Below, piece after piece: positions 16,591 through 24,895 of a stretch of 49,364 nucleotides of DNA. The DNA comes from Salegentibacter maritimus (GTDB lineage Bacteria; Bacteroidota; Bacteroidia; Flavobacteriales; Flavobacteriaceae), in assembly GCF_016236915.1 (NCBI RefSeq), contig NZ_JAEHOK010000025.1, forward strand, positions 1-49,364. Direction: 5' to 3'. A program made the position numbers and the translations under genes. Below the pieces are notes generated by a model. The model had not been told where the DNA came from. It worked only from the letters and a program-made list of their open reading frames with translations, and ran no database searches. The number at the start of each line of letters is the position of its first letter. Within the stretch, counting starts at the first letter, position 1.

Positions 16591-17142
16591 ATGAGTAATA
16601 AACCCGGTAAAACCCAGGACCTAATAGACGCAAAATTTCTTGAAGAACGCAAAATATTTCTTTGGGGTGAAGTAAACGACAAATCGGCCAAACACGTTAT
16701 AGACAGGCTGCTTTATCTTGATATGCAGGGCAATGATGAAATCCAGTTTTTTATTAATAGCCCCGGTGGGTATGTAACCGATGGGTTTGCCATTTACGAC
16801 ACCATGCAAAGTCTGGAAAGCCCGGTTTCTACTATTTGTACCGGCTTATCTGCTTCTATGGGATCTATTTTACTTTCAGGCGGAACCAAAGGCAGAAGAT
16901 TTATTCAACCTCACGGGAAAGTAATGATACACCAACCTATGGGTGGTGCGCGAGGTCAGGCTTCAAATATTGAAATTCAGGCCAACGAAATTCTAAAGAC
17001 CCGCGAATTAAGTGCAAATATTCTGGCTGAAAATTGCGGACAAACGCCCGAAAAGATCCTTAAAGATTTTAACCGGGATTACTGGATGGATGCCCAGGAA
17101 TCTTTAGACTATGGAATTGTTGACGGTATTTTCAAAAAATAA
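16591..17142 (+). CDS. clpP: ClpP-family serine peptidase
   Basis: The 183-residue protein has the ClpP fold with the complete catalytic triad: Ser89 in LSASMGS, His114 in VMIHQPMGG and Asp163 in NRDYWMD. INSPGGYVTDGFAIYD forms the substrate strand. It would assemble into heptameric rings capped by ClpX or ClpC. Bacteroidota often carry a second ClpP in a tig-clpP-clpX cluster; this copy, with no unfoldase beside it, may be the stand-alone paralogue. It heads a three-gene plus-strand run with only 3 bp to the next start. Confidence 0.92.
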   Translation: MSNKPGKTQDLIDAKFLEERKIFLWGEVNDKSAKHVIDRLLYLDMQGNDEIQFFINSPGGYVTDGFAIYDTMQSLESPVSTICTGLSASMGSILLSGGTKGRRFIQPHGKVMIHQPMGGARGQASNIEIQANEILKTRELSANILAENCGQTPEKILKDFNRDYWMDAQESLDYGIVDGIFKK

Positions 17143-17145
17143 TAT

Positions 17146-17427
17146 ATGGATATTCAACATCGCGAAAACGACAGCCGCGGAATGTTCTTTATAAAAGATG
17201 AAAAAGGAATTTTCGCCGAGCTAACCTATCAGAAAAAATCGGGAGATATTATTGTTATAGACCACACCGAAGTTAGACCGGAGCTGGAAGGCCAGGGTAT
17301 TGCCACCAGGCTACTGGAACATAGTGTAGCCTTTGCCCGCGAAAACAATTATAAAATAGAACCGCTTTGCCCGTTCGCCGAAGTACAATTTGACAGAAAT
17401 AAGTCTTACAGCGATGTAAGGGCCTAA
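17146..17427 (+). CDS. Small GNAT-family N-acetyltransferase (YidJ/GTN1-like)
   Basis: This 93-residue single-domain protein resembles the short Acetyltransf_CG/GNAT_2 proteins. It has GIFAELTYQKK, the strand IIVIDHTEVRPELEGQGIAT containing the acetyl-CoA pyrophosphate loop EGQGIATRLL, and a conserved terminal IEPLCPFA. The substrate is unknown. It begins 3 bp after the clpP stop. Confidence 0.88.
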   Translation: MDIQHRENDSRGMFFIKDEKGIFAELTYQKKSGDIIVIDHTEVRPELEGQGIATRLLEHSVAFARENNYKIEPLCPFAEVQFDRNKSYSDVRA

Positions 17428-17454
17428 CTAAAAACACTAACTTTTTCCTCTTTT

Positions 17455-19092
17455 ATGAAGCTTTCCCATTTATTAATCCTACTTAATTTATTGTTATTAT
17501 TTTCTTGTAAAGAAGACAGGGAACCGGGAATTGAAACTTCAAAAGAGGAAGAAGCTGTAGTGGTTGAAAAATTAGCTTCGGCCGATTTAATTGCCGAAAG
17601 ATTTTCTTCCCTGCCCATAGCGGCTGGCACCATAAAATTGCAGTATAAGGATTTATTGGATTCTATTTACTCCAAACGCAACTACAAACCCATTTGGACA
17701 GATAGGACACTTAGGGAAGATCTTTACAGAGGCATAGAAAGAGCTACAGAAGACGGCCTGGAACCTGAAGATTATCATTTAGATTATTTAAATAAATCGC
17801 TCGCTAATCTCTCGGGAATAGGTGATAAAGAACGTAGTTTAACCGAAATTGTCCTCACTGATGCTTTTTTAAAGCTAACTTCAGATTATAATTCGGGAAA
17901 ATTAAACCCTAAAGAAATTTATGATATTTGGGGAGTAGAAAACAATAAAGTAGATCTACAGGGCCTTTTAAAATACGGGGTTGACCAAAACAATATTTTG
18001 GCAGCTATAGATTCTGTAATACCTAAACACGAAGTTTACAAAGGCTTAAAACGAAGTTTAAAGAAATACCGGGAGCTCGTAAAAACAGAAGAAAATCCGG
18101 TATTTATTTCTGAAGAAGGAGCAAGTATTAAACTAAATGAAGAAGATAGTCGAATTCCCGATATTAAAAGACGCTTAAAGCAATTAGGCTATTGGGAGCA
18201 GGAAATTGCCGATAGTCTTATTACCTACAACGACTCGCTACAAAATGCTGTAAAGAAATTTCAGGAGAAATATGGCATTGAAACCGATGGTGTTATTGGC
18301 GCAGGCACCATTAAAACACTAAATAAAACCTACCAGGATAGACTGGAACAAATTTTAGTAAACCTGGAACGCTGGCGTTGGTATCCCAAAGACCTGGGCA
18401 ATCAATATATTATTGTTAATATTGCCAACTATCGTTTGCACCTGGTGAAAAACGGAGACACACTGGCTACACATCGTACTATGGTGGGCACCGAGGCCAG
18501 GAAAACCCCGGTTTTCTCTGATAGAGTAGAACATATTGTTTACAATCCAACCTGGACGATTCCCCCTACCATAAAAACTAAAGATGTCATTCCCGCAGCA
18601 AGCAAAGACCCTGATTATATACTTAGGAAAAACTTTAGCATTTTTAACCGAAGTGGTCAAAAAATGAGCCCGCATGAGATAGATTGGTCTTCTTCTAAAG
18701 TAAAAGCCTATACTTTTAGACAGGAAGCAGGGCTTACCAATCCATTGGGTTTAGTAAAAATTATCTACCCCAATGAATATATGATTTATTTACACGACAC
18801 ACCTTCCAAATCGCTTTTCAATAAAAATTTAAGGGCACAAAGTTCGGGTTGTGTTAGGGTACAGGATGTTTTAGAGCTGGCAAAAATGTTATTAAGCGAC
18901 CAACCAAAATATGACGACAAGAAAATTGAAGAAATTTTAAATTCGGGAAAAACCACTACTATTAAGATTACCCAGCAGGTAAATGTGCACCATCTGTACT
19001 GGACCGTCTGGAATGAAAACGGCAGCACCCGTTTTGCAGAAGATGTCTACAAAAGAGATGCTGCCATCTATAAATTACTCACTAAAAACTAG
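17455..19092 (+). CDS. YcbB/LdtD-type L,D-transpeptidase lipoprotein
   Basis: This 545-residue periplasmic enzyme forms 3-3 cross-links in peptidoglycan or anchors proteins to it. A lipoprotein signal ends in the lipobox LLFSC with Cys18. A scaffold domain covers about 55-230, a peptidoglycan-binding domain (IPDIKRRLKQLGYWEQEI, TDGVIGAGTIKTLN) about 233-290, and a YkuD catalytic domain about 318-480. Catalytic residues are His447 (IYLHDTPSKSLF) and Cys466 (SSGCVRV). It is the last gene of the clpP-GNAT run, and its stop overlaps that of a second, convergent L,D-transpeptidase-like gene by 4 bp (CTAG). Confidence 0.93.
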   Translation: MKLSHLLILLNLLLLFSCKEDREPGIETSKEEEAVVVEKLASADLIAERFSSLPIAAGTIKLQYKDLLDSIYSKRNYKPIWTDRTLREDLYRGIERATEDGLEPEDYHLDYLNKSLANLSGIGDKERSLTEIVLTDAFLKLTSDYNSGKLNPKEIYDIWGVENNKVDLQGLLKYGVDQNNILAAIDSVIPKHEVYKGLKRSLKKYRELVKTEENPVFISEEGASIKLNEEDSRIPDIKRRLKQLGYWEQEIADSLITYNDSLQNAVKKFQEKYGIETDGVIGAGTIKTLNKTYQDRLEQILVNLERWRWYPKDLGNQYIIVNIANYRLHLVKNGDTLATHRTMVGTEARKTPVFSDRVEHIVYNPTWTIPPTIKTKDVIPAASKDPDYILRKNFSIFNRSGQKMSPHEIDWSSSKVKAYTFRQEAGLTNPLGLVKIIYPNEYMIYLHDTPSKSLFNKNLRAQSSGCVRVQDVLELAKMLLSDQPKYDDKKIEEILNSGKTTTIKITQQVNVHHLYWTVWNENGSTRFAEDVYKRDAAIYKLLTKN

Positions 19093-19835
19093 CTATTTAA
19101 TAGCGTAGATTTCTCAAGGTATTCTTTGTTATTTTTATGAATGTAAACTACCGATTCTTCTTTAATAGTATCTATAACTTCTTTAGCAATAGTGTTGGGA
19201 ACCGCAGGGCAACCATAACTTCTTCCTAATCTTCCAATTTTGTCAATAAAATTTGGCTCGGCATAATCTGCCCCGTGAATTACAACATAACGCTTACGCG
19301 CATTACTATTAAAGCCTTTTTCCATACCATCTATAAAAAGTGAAAGCCCATTTCTACCATAATAAGTTTCGGCAGTAACATAAAAACCAAGTGAACTTTG
19401 CAGGGAGTTTACAGTATTTGAAAATTTGGTAGCAAACTCACCACCGGTATTTTTTCCGTGGGAAACATAAGTATTAAACAATACTTTTTTTGTTTCCATA
19501 TCCATAATCCACATTCTTTTTTTAGTAGAGGAAAGACCAAAATCTATCACGGTAAGTATTTTCTTACCTACTTTTCCTTTTTCTTCTAATTGGTCATAGC
19601 CTTTTATTGCCTTTGAAAAAACCGGCATGGCAGGAATACTGATATTATTTGTAGAAAATTCGTTGTAAAGATTAGCGACTTTTGCTTCAAAACTTAAATT
19701 TTTACCGTTTTCCGGAATCGAAGCAAGAACCGCTTCAGTTTTTGAAGAAGTAAGTTTAGTTTTTAAATCATCTGTGGTTGTAAAAGCGAAAGAGAAGGTT
19801 AAAACGCTAAATACAGTCAGAAGTCTATAAATCAT
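19089..19835 (-). CDS. YkuD_2-type murein L,D-transpeptidase-like protein
   Basis: The 248-residue protein has a signal peptide (about 1-19) and a catalytic domain of the YkuD_2 type: TVIDFGLSSTKKRMWIMDME, VSHGKNTGGEFATKFSN, YVVIHGADYA with His187, and RLGRSYGCPAVP with Cys209. The family is common in Bacteroidota and Proteobacteria and is presumed to act on peptidoglycan, though activity is rarely shown. It belongs to a different family from the YcbB-like enzyme encoded convergently beside it. Confidence 0.9.
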   Translation of the reverse strand: MIYRLLTVFSVLTFSFAFTTTDDLKTKLTSSKTEAVLASIPENGKNLSFEAKVANLYNEFSTNNISIPAMPVFSKAIKGYDQLEEKGKVGKKILTVIDFGLSSTKKRMWIMDMETKKVLFNTYVSHGKNTGGEFATKFSNTVNSLQSSLGFYVTAETYYGRNGLSLFIDGMEKGFNSNARKRYVVIHGADYAEPNFIDKIGRLGRSYGCPAVPNTIAKEVIDTIKEESVVYIHKNNKEYLEKSTLLNS

Positions 19836-20208
19836 ACACGTTGTTTTATAATTAATATTCTCTTAAATTATTCCAAAGGTAATGCCAACTTACAAAATAT
19901 TCTCTTTAATCTAGAAATTAAGCTTTTAGATCATAAACTTTAACATTTTACAACCTATAGAATTAATTTTCAGCACACTATATTCAAAATCAGCATTTTT
20001 TAAAGAACGATAGATAGCATAAAAAAGTATTCCAAAATAAAATATTTAGTGTTAAAATTTTAAAACTTAATGGGAGTGTGGTATTAAAAATTAGATATCA
20101 AAAGGCTACCGGGAAGATTCTAAAACAAGATTTAGGAAAACATTATTTGGGATGGGTTTAGCATACCGGCAATTTGTTTTTATCTTTATCCCCAAATTAA
20201 CTAATATT
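19836..20208. other. Intergenic region between divergent YkuD_2 and gpmI genes
   Basis: The 373-bp stretch is strongly AT-rich. The gpmI promoter probably lies at 20170-20190, where TATCTTTA (7 of 8 to TAnnTTTG) is seen. I find no RNA gene or ORF. An upstream in-frame ATG at 20152 would extend gpmI by 19 residues but is not conserved-looking. Confidence 0.5.
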
Positions 20209-21726
20209 ATGAATAAGAAAGTCCTACTAATGATTTTAGACGGATGGGGAATTACGCAAAACCCAGACGTTTCAGCTATTGCCAAAGCAAATACTCCTTT
20301 TATGGATAATATCCTGGAGAATTATCCCCACGCCGAACTACGCACCGACGGCATGCAGGTTGGGTTGCCAGACGGACAAATGGGAAATAGCGAAGTAGGA
20401 CATATGAACCTTGGTGCCGGCCGTATTGTTTACCAGGATTTGGTAAAAATTAACATGGCCGTAGAAAAAAATACCCTAAAAGATGAACCCGTATTGGAGG
20501 AAGCTTTTAATTATGCTATAAAAAATAATAAGCCTATTCATTTTATGGGGCTTTTAAGTGATGGTGGAGTACATTCCCATATAAATCACTTAAAAGGATT
20601 ATTATCAGCTGCGGAAGAATTTGGTGTTAAAGAAAAATATGTACATGCTTTTACCGATGGCCGTGATGTAGACCCGCATTCAGGAAAAGGTTTTATTGAA
20701 GAAATAGAGCAACACCTGGAGAAAACGAATGGAAAATTAGCTTCCGTAATTGGACGTTACTATGCCATGGACCGCGATAAGCGTTGGGAAAGGGTAAAAA
20801 AAGCCTACGATCTTATAACCAAAGGAGAAGGCACAAAATCTACTAATGCAACAGATGCCATTGCTAAAAGTTATAAAAATAATGTAAGCGATGAATTTAT
20901 AGAGCCTATTGTAATGACTAATGATGCCGGTGAACCGGTGGCTACTTTAAAAGAAAAGGAAGTAGTTATTTTCTTTAATTTCAGGACAGACCGTGGCAGG
21001 CAGCTTACACAGGCTTTAACACAGGATGACTTCCCTGAATACAATATGAAGAAAATGCCGTTATATTACGTAACAGTTACTAAATACGACGATAGTTTTG
21101 AAGGCATAAATGTAGTTTTCAAAAAAGACAATATTAAGTCTACCCTGGGGGAAGTACTGGAATATATGGGTAAAAAGCAAATTAGGATTGCTGAAACCGA
21201 GAAGTATCCTCACGTTACATTTTTCTTTAGCGGTGGTCGTGAAAAACCCTTTAAAGGTGAAAAACGCTTAATGTGCAACTCACCTAAAGTAGCCACTTAC
21301 GATCTTCAGCCGGAAATGAGTGCTTTTGAAATTAGGGATAAAATTATTCCTGAACTCAAACAAGAATCGGCTGATTTTATTTGCCTGAATTTCGCCAACC
21401 CAGACATGGTAGGCCACACCGGTGTGTTTGACGCTGCTGTAAAGGCTTGTGAAACTGTAGACTCATGCGCAAAAGACGTTGCCGAAACCGCCCAGGAGAA
21501 TGGTTATTCTGTTATTATCATTGCAGATCACGGAAACAGTGAGATAATGATTAATGAAGATGGGAGTCCAAATACCGCTCACACCACTAGTCCGGTGCCT
21601 TTAATTTTATTAGATAAGGATGTAAAGTCTATTAAGGGTGGCAAGCTTGGAAATATTGCACCAACAGTGCTGAAGCTAATGGGCATAGAGCAGCCTGAAG
21701 TGATGACTGAAGATCCACTAATTTAA
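20209..21726 (+). CDS. gpmI: 2,3-bisphosphoglycerate-independent phosphoglycerate mutase
   Basis: From the ATG at 20209 the protein has 505 residues and begins MNKKVLLMILDGWGI, the family N-terminus. It converts 3-phosphoglycerate to 2-phosphoglycerate through a phosphoserine. Metal and catalytic motifs are Asp11 in LDGWG, Ser61 in MGNSEVGHMNLGAGR, TDGRDVDP, FFNFRTDRGRQL, ANPDMVGHTG, and IADHGNSE with TAHTTSPVP at the C-terminus. All are intact. Confidence 0.97.
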   Translation: MNKKVLLMILDGWGITQNPDVSAIAKANTPFMDNILENYPHAELRTDGMQVGLPDGQMGNSEVGHMNLGAGRIVYQDLVKINMAVEKNTLKDEPVLEEAFNYAIKNNKPIHFMGLLSDGGVHSHINHLKGLLSAAEEFGVKEKYVHAFTDGRDVDPHSGKGFIEEIEQHLEKTNGKLASVIGRYYAMDRDKRWERVKKAYDLITKGEGTKSTNATDAIAKSYKNNVSDEFIEPIVMTNDAGEPVATLKEKEVVIFFNFRTDRGRQLTQALTQDDFPEYNMKKMPLYYVTVTKYDDSFEGINVVFKKDNIKSTLGEVLEYMGKKQIRIAETEKYPHVTFFFSGGREKPFKGEKRLMCNSPKVATYDLQPEMSAFEIRDKIIPELKQESADFICLNFANPDMVGHTGVFDAAVKACETVDSCAKDVAETAQENGYSVIIIADHGNSEIMINEDGSPNTAHTTSPVPLILLDKDVKSIKGGKLGNIAPTVLKLMGIEQPEVMTEDPLI

Positions 21727-21737
21727 AAACGAGATGA

Positions 21738-22271
21738 ATGCTTAATAAAATATTGTTAGTGTTTTTTGGAATTTTTCTAGCTACAGGAGAAGTTTCAGAG
21801 GAAACAAAGCTACCAGAAAACATAAATTCACAAAAAATGCTTTTAGGTGAATTCACCAAAGCCGATCTGGAAAAACCGCCTTATTCAAGATGGTTTACCC
21901 CGGGTTACGAAAATTATGAGCCCAAAAAAGCAAGCTTACAAGCGATAAAGGAAAACATAGCCGATTATGAAATCCTTCTCTTTATGGGCACCTGGTGTGG
22001 CGACAGCCGCTATGAAGTACCAAAATTTTTCAAGCTATTGGATCTAGTAGAGTTCGATAAAGAAAAGCTTACAAGTATAGCGGTAAATTATAGAAAAAAG
22101 GCACCAGGCGATTTAGACGAAGAATATAATATTCATCGCGTACCCACCATTGTATTTTTAAAAGATGGAAAAGAGGTAAATCGTTTTGTAGAATATTCTA
22201 TAAAAAGTCTGGAGGAAGATATTGCTGCAATAGTAGAAGATAAAGAATACACAGACCCTTACTCCGAATAA
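21738..22271 (+). CDS. Thioredoxin-like protein with single active-site cysteine
   Basis: The 177-residue protein has a short hydrophobic N-terminus (MLNKILLVFFGIFLATG) that probably serves as a signal or anchor. A thioredoxin fold covers about 65-165. At the active-site position it reads FMGTWCGDSRYEVPKFF, so the second cysteine of C-x-x-C is replaced (C-G-D-S). The cis-Pro segment VPTIVFLKDGKEV is present. With one cysteine it cannot act as a normal dithiol oxidoreductase and may bind or transfer rather than reduce. It follows gpmI by 11 bp. Confidence 0.82.
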   Translation: MLNKILLVFFGIFLATGEVSEETKLPENINSQKMLLGEFTKADLEKPPYSRWFTPGYENYEPKKASLQAIKENIADYEILLFMGTWCGDSRYEVPKFFKLLDLVEFDKEKLTSIAVNYRKKAPGDLDEEYNIHRVPTIVFLKDGKEVNRFVEYSIKSLEEDIAAIVEDKEYTDPYSE

Positions 22272-22318
22272 TAGGAGTCTAAGAATAGATATTCGGTTAA
22301 TCTTATTAATTTTGCACC

Positions 22319-22726
22319 ATGCCCCATACGTTAACTATAGCCGTAGATTTTGACGGAACAATTGTAGAAAATAAGTATCCTGAGATAGGAAAACCAAAAC
22401 TCTTTGCATTTGAAACGCTAAAAAAGCTACAGGAAGATGGCCATAGGCTCATTTTATGGACGTACAGAGCCGAAGATAAACTAGAGGAAGCCGTAAAGTT
22501 TTGCAAGAAAAATGGTATAACATTTTATGCAGTAAACAAAAGCTATCCCGAAGAAGTTTTGGACCGGACTATAAGTAGAAAAATCCTGGCCGATATTTTT
22601 ATAGATGATAGGAATATTGGCGGCATGTGGGGATGGGGTGAAATATATCAAAGATTAAAAGACCGAAGGATTTTTAGCGAACCCAAAAAACAAAAGAAGA
22701 AATTCGGATTTTTAGGCCGATTTTAA
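22319..22726 (+). CDS. Small HAD-superfamily hydrolase (BT0820-like)
   Basis: The 135-residue protein has HAD motif I VDFDGTIVE with Asp10 (nucleophile) and Asp12, motif II-like LILWTYR, and motif IV IFIDDRNIGG near the end. The compact form without a cap domain resembles the structurally studied Bacteroides BT0820 family. The substrate is unknown. It starts 47 bp after the thioredoxin-like gene, and map follows after 9 bp. Confidence 0.87.
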   Translation: MPHTLTIAVDFDGTIVENKYPEIGKPKLFAFETLKKLQEDGHRLILWTYRAEDKLEEAVKFCKKNGITFYAVNKSYPEEVLDRTISRKILADIFIDDRNIGGMWGWGEIYQRLKDRRIFSEPKKQKKKFGFLGRF

Positions 22727-22735
22727 ATAACGAAT

Positions 22736-23560
22736 ATGATAATCACCAAAACCCCTGAAGAAATTGAATTAATGCGGGAAAGCGCATTAATTGTGTCAAA
22801 AACCCTGGGAATGCTCGCACCCCATATTAAACCCGGCATTAGCACCTTAGAGCTTGATAAGATGGCAGAAGAATTTATTCGTGACCACGGTGCCGAACCG
22901 GGCTTTTTAGGAATGTACGATTTCCCAAATTCGCTTTGTATGAGCCCAAATGCCCAGGTAGTACATGGTATACCCAATGACACCCCTTTGCAGGAAGGCG
23001 ATATTATTTCTATAGATTGTGGTGCTCTAAAAAACGGATTTTACGGTGACCATGCTTATACATTTGAAGTTGGTGAGGTAAAACAAGAAATAAAAGATCT
23101 CTTAAAAACTACTAAAGAATCACTTTATGTAGGAATAAGGGAGTTTAAAGCAGGAAACCGGGTAGGAGATGTTGGTTATGCCATTCAAAAGTACACAGAA
23201 GACCGTGGCTATGGTGTGGTAAGGGAATTGGTAGGGCACGGCCTTGGAGCTACCATGCATGAGGATCCTGAAATGCCAAATTATGGAAAACGCGGAAGAG
23301 GAAAAAAATTTGTAGAAGGAATGGTTGTAGCCATTGAACCTATGATAAACCTCGGAACCAAAAGAATTAAACAATTACCAGATGGCTGGACTATTTTAAC
23401 AGCCGACAATAAAGCCAGTGCGCATTTTGAACATGATGTGGCGCTAGTAAATGGCAAACCACAATTATTATCTACCTTTGATTATATTTATGAAGCTTTA
23501 GGGATTGAAAGTGATGAAGAAGATGAGTTTAAAGCAAAAGCCCATGATAAAGAATTATAG
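22736..23560 (+). CDS. map: Methionine aminopeptidase, type I
   Basis: The 274-residue cytoplasmic metalloprotease removes initiator methionine. All five metal ligands are seen: Asp94 and Asp105 (SIDCGALKNGFYGDH), His168 (LVGHGLGATMHEDP), Glu201 (VVAIEPMI) and Glu232 (HFEHDVAL). The N-terminal zinc-finger extension found in some type Ib forms is absent. Its last 17 bp or more overlap the start of the NUMOD4/HNH-like gene. Confidence 0.96.
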   Translation: MIITKTPEEIELMRESALIVSKTLGMLAPHIKPGISTLELDKMAEEFIRDHGAEPGFLGMYDFPNSLCMSPNAQVVHGIPNDTPLQEGDIISIDCGALKNGFYGDHAYTFEVGEVKQEIKDLLKTTKESLYVGIREFKAGNRVGDVGYAIQKYTEDRGYGVVRELVGHGLGATMHEDPEMPNYGKRGRGKKFVEGMVVAIEPMINLGTKRIKQLPDGWTILTADNKASAHFEHDVALVNGKPQLLSTFDYIYEALGIESDEEDEFKAKAHDKEL

Positions 23561-24107
23561 GGGCGAAATATGGAAAAAACTCCATAAAGAAGAATGGCAG
23601 GATCGTTTTGTGTACGAAGTATCTAATTATGGAAGAATAATTAGCTATGTGCAATACCCGGAAGGAGAACTAATAAATGGAGGCCGCACCAATGGCTACA
23701 CCAGCTTTTCTCCCAGACTGCAAAACGGAAAGCACAAAGCCTACTATGTACATCGTATTGTAGCTGAACTTTTTCTTACAAAAAAAGAAGAGCACAAATA
23801 TGTAATTCATAAAAACTTTAAGAAAGACGACAATCGTGTAGAAAACCTGGCCTGGACCACGCCAGACGAATGGGTAAAACACCAGCATAACAGCCCATTG
23901 GTAAAAGAAAATAAACGAAAAAGAAAGTTACGTCAGGTAGTAACCTATTCTAAACTCACCTATGCCCAGGCAGTGGTTCTAAAAAAGAAACTTTTAGATC
24001 CTAAAAGAAAAACAAGAATTAAGGTATTGGCTAAGCAGTTTGGAGTTTCAGAAATGCAACTTTATCGTATAAAATCTGGTGAAAACTGGGGTGACATTAA
24101 AGTATAA
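23544..24107 (+). CDS. NUMOD4/HNH-like DNA-binding protein with C-terminal HTH
   Basis: The frame is open from an ATG at 23505, but the ATG at 23544 (MIKNYRGEIWKKL), overlapping map by 17 bp, is the better start and gives 187 residues. A NUMOD4 module comes first (GEIWKKLHKEEWQDRFVYEV then SNYGRI). An HNH_3-like segment follows (VHRIVAELFL, VIHKNFKKDDNRVENLAW, TTPDEWVKH). Residues about 145-185 form a helix-turn-helix (KVLAKQFGVSEMQLYRIKSG). In active HNH_3 nucleases the core usually reads H-I-D-G-N; here it is H-K-N-F, so cleavage is uncertain. There is no sign of an intron or inserted element, which suggests a stable resident gene. Confidence 0.8.
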   Translation: MIKNYRGEIWKKLHKEEWQDRFVYEVSNYGRIISYVQYPEGELINGGRTNGYTSFSPRLQNGKHKAYYVHRIVAELFLTKKEEHKYVIHKNFKKDDNRVENLAWTTPDEWVKHQHNSPLVKENKRKRKLRQVVTYSKLTYAQAVVLKKKLLDPKRKTRIKVLAKQFGVSEMQLYRIKSGENWGDIKV

Positions 24108-24127
24108 ACCGCTTTATAAATCTTTAA

Positions 24128-24895
24128 ATGAGTAAACTTTTTAAAGTAGTTTTAAATACTGTACCCCGCCCTGTCCTAATAAAATTAAGCTATTGGGTAA
24201 AACCATTTTTTAAGTATTTGCTTCGCGGAAGCAAATATACCGATCCTATAGACGGCAAAAGCTTTTCTAAATTTTTGCCCTATGGGTATATCAAGCAGCG
24301 TGAAAATGTACTTTCCCCCTCTACCCTTTCCCTGGAAAGACACCGCCTACTTTGGCTTTATTTAAAAAATGAAACTGATTTTTTCAGTAAAGACTTTAAA
24401 GTCTTACATTTTGCACCCGAGCAGGCGTTTTATAAACGCTTTAGAAAGCTTAAAAACCTGGAATACACAACGACCGACTTAAATTCACCTTTAGCCGATG
24501 TAAAGGCAGATATTTGTGATTTGCCTTTTAAAGAGAATGAATTTGATTTTATTCTCTGCAACCATGTTTTAGAACATATTCCAGACGATAACAGGGCCAT
24601 GCAGGAACTTTACAGGGTCCTAAAACCGGGCGGTACAGCTATACTTCAAATTCCGCAGGATTTAAATCGGAAAAATACTTTTGAAGATAATTCTATTACT
24701 GATAGAGAAGAACGGGAACGTATTTTTGGGCAATACGATCACGTAAGAATCTACGGCAGAGACTATTTTGATAAATTAAGAAACATTGGTTTTAAGGTTG
24801 AAGAAGTTGACTATACCAAACAATTATCTACTGAAACAATAGATAAATACCGTCTTGCCAAAGGAGAAGTTATTCCGGTTTGTTATAAAAATTAA
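24128..24895 (+). CDS. Class I SAM-dependent methyltransferase
   Basis: The 255-residue protein has a Methyltransf_11-type fold. The motif I region is KVLHFAPEQAFYKRF, acidic residue TTTDLNSPLADVKADICDLP, and FDFILCNHVLEHIPDDNRAM followed by LYRVLKPGGTAILQIP. The N-terminal 60 residues carry a basic, partly hydrophobic segment that may contact the membrane. The substrate is not predictable. Its stop overlaps that of the convergent apbE by 4 bp (TTAA). Confidence 0.87.
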   Translation: MSKLFKVVLNTVPRPVLIKLSYWVKPFFKYLLRGSKYTDPIDGKSFSKFLPYGYIKQRENVLSPSTLSLERHRLLWLYLKNETDFFSKDFKVLHFAPEQAFYKRFRKLKNLEYTTTDLNSPLADVKADICDLPFKENEFDFILCNHVLEHIPDDNRAMQELYRVLKPGGTAILQIPQDLNRKNTFEDNSITDREERERIFGQYDHVRIYGRDYFDKLRNIGFKVEEVDYTKQLSTETIDKYRLAKGEVIPVCYKN

